A stretch of DNA of 64,000 bases from Rhipicephalus microplus (taxonomy: Eukaryota; Arthropoda; Arachnida; Ixodida; Ixodidae): positions 35,963,771-36,027,770 of the forward strand of contig NC_134705.1 in assembly GCF_043290135.1 (NCBI RefSeq). The letters run 5' to 3'. Made by a program: the position numbers and the translations under genes. This document shows positions 63,748 through 64,000 of this stretch, piece by piece. Under the pieces are notes generated by a model that ran no database searches, was not told the origin of the DNA, and worked only from the letters and a program-made list of their open reading frames with translations. Numbering within the stretch: the first letter of the stretch is position 1; every line of letters starts with the position of its first letter.

Positions 63748-64000
63748 AAGGTTAGGCCTTCAGTGTGACAACCTGCTACCTGTTTAGCTTGGAAGGAGGC
63801 GGCGGAAAGACTCCTTTCTCGAAGTACAAGACTTTTGTAATTTCATTGTGAGTGCTTCAGGTGTTCCAGTGTCCAGGGGTATAGTCGTCTTACTTGAGAG
63901 TAGCGTGGTCGGTAAAGCCACACGCCACCTTGTTGGCCGACTCAATGATGTGAAGAGGAGCCTCCTCGATTGCCCTGCCGTCAGGAGGGAACCAAAATAG
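63748..64000. other. Flank right of Harb-2
   Basis: About 250 bp to the window edge; nothing recognised. Confidence 0.4.

Overview
The window looks like a gene-poor, transposon-packed stretch of an arthropod genome, most likely a hard (ixodid, probably metastriate) tick. The evidence is four copies of a tRNA-derived SINE that resembles the tick Ruka family, CR1-like LINEs, Gypsy and BEL LTR elements, Penelope-like elements (PLEs), PIF/Harbinger DNA transposons with intron-bearing transposase genes, and long AT-rich non-coding tracts. I see no convincing host protein gene. The species call is inference.

Region 1-36.4 kb is a nested transposon stack that I could unpick from split reading frames, LTR pairs, terminal inverted repeats (TIRs) and target-site duplications (TSDs). 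From outside in: a BEL element (gag visible from 36.4 kb, + strand) carries an LTR element C (- strand; 5' LTR 36156-36374). C's gag is split by an old CR1-like LINE, CR1-A (1064-35964, + strand). CR1-A is split twice: by PIF/Harbinger element Harb-1 (4396-28051) and by Gypsy-2 (28433-34552, - strand). Harb-1 is split by Gypsy-1 (4626-22575, - strand, TSD ATAT). Gypsy-1 is split in integrase by a much better preserved LINE, CR1-B (5703-10404), and in protease by a TA-flanked DNA transposon D (13080-20769). D holds a long-TIR foldback element (E1), and E1 holds a PLE in inverted-repeat arrangement.

The most interesting unit is CR1-B. It has 3.2 tandem 267-bp 5' monomers (89 codons each, open in the ORF1 frame), an ORF1 whose leader ends in a canonical 2A-like stop-go motif (GDVEQNPGP), and an ORF2 (APE endonuclease plus reverse transcriptase) in the SAME frame, separated from ORF1 only by UAG in the context UAG-CAA-UUA, the tobamovirus-type leaky-stop context. 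ORF2 has no in-frame ATG before its endonuclease core. So the element looks built as leader-2A-ORF1-(leaky UAG)-ORF2, giving three products from one frame. CR1-A shows the same plan with unrelated 237-bp (79-codon) monomers and a decayed 2A.

Region 36.4-58 kb holds BEL gag debris, a PLE reverse-transcriptase fragment, AT-rich sequence without recognisable genes, SINEs, a second copy of the foldback family (E2, 51.2-52.3 kb), a decayed gag-like fragment (54.8-55.9 kb) and a LINE fragment with a 5' inversion (56.4-57.0 kb). Region 58578-63747 is a second, different PIF/Harbinger element (Harb-2) with 20-bp perfect TIRs, a three-exon transposase gene carrying one premature stop, and a convergent Myb/SANT-like accessory gene; Harb-1 has the same two-gene layout.
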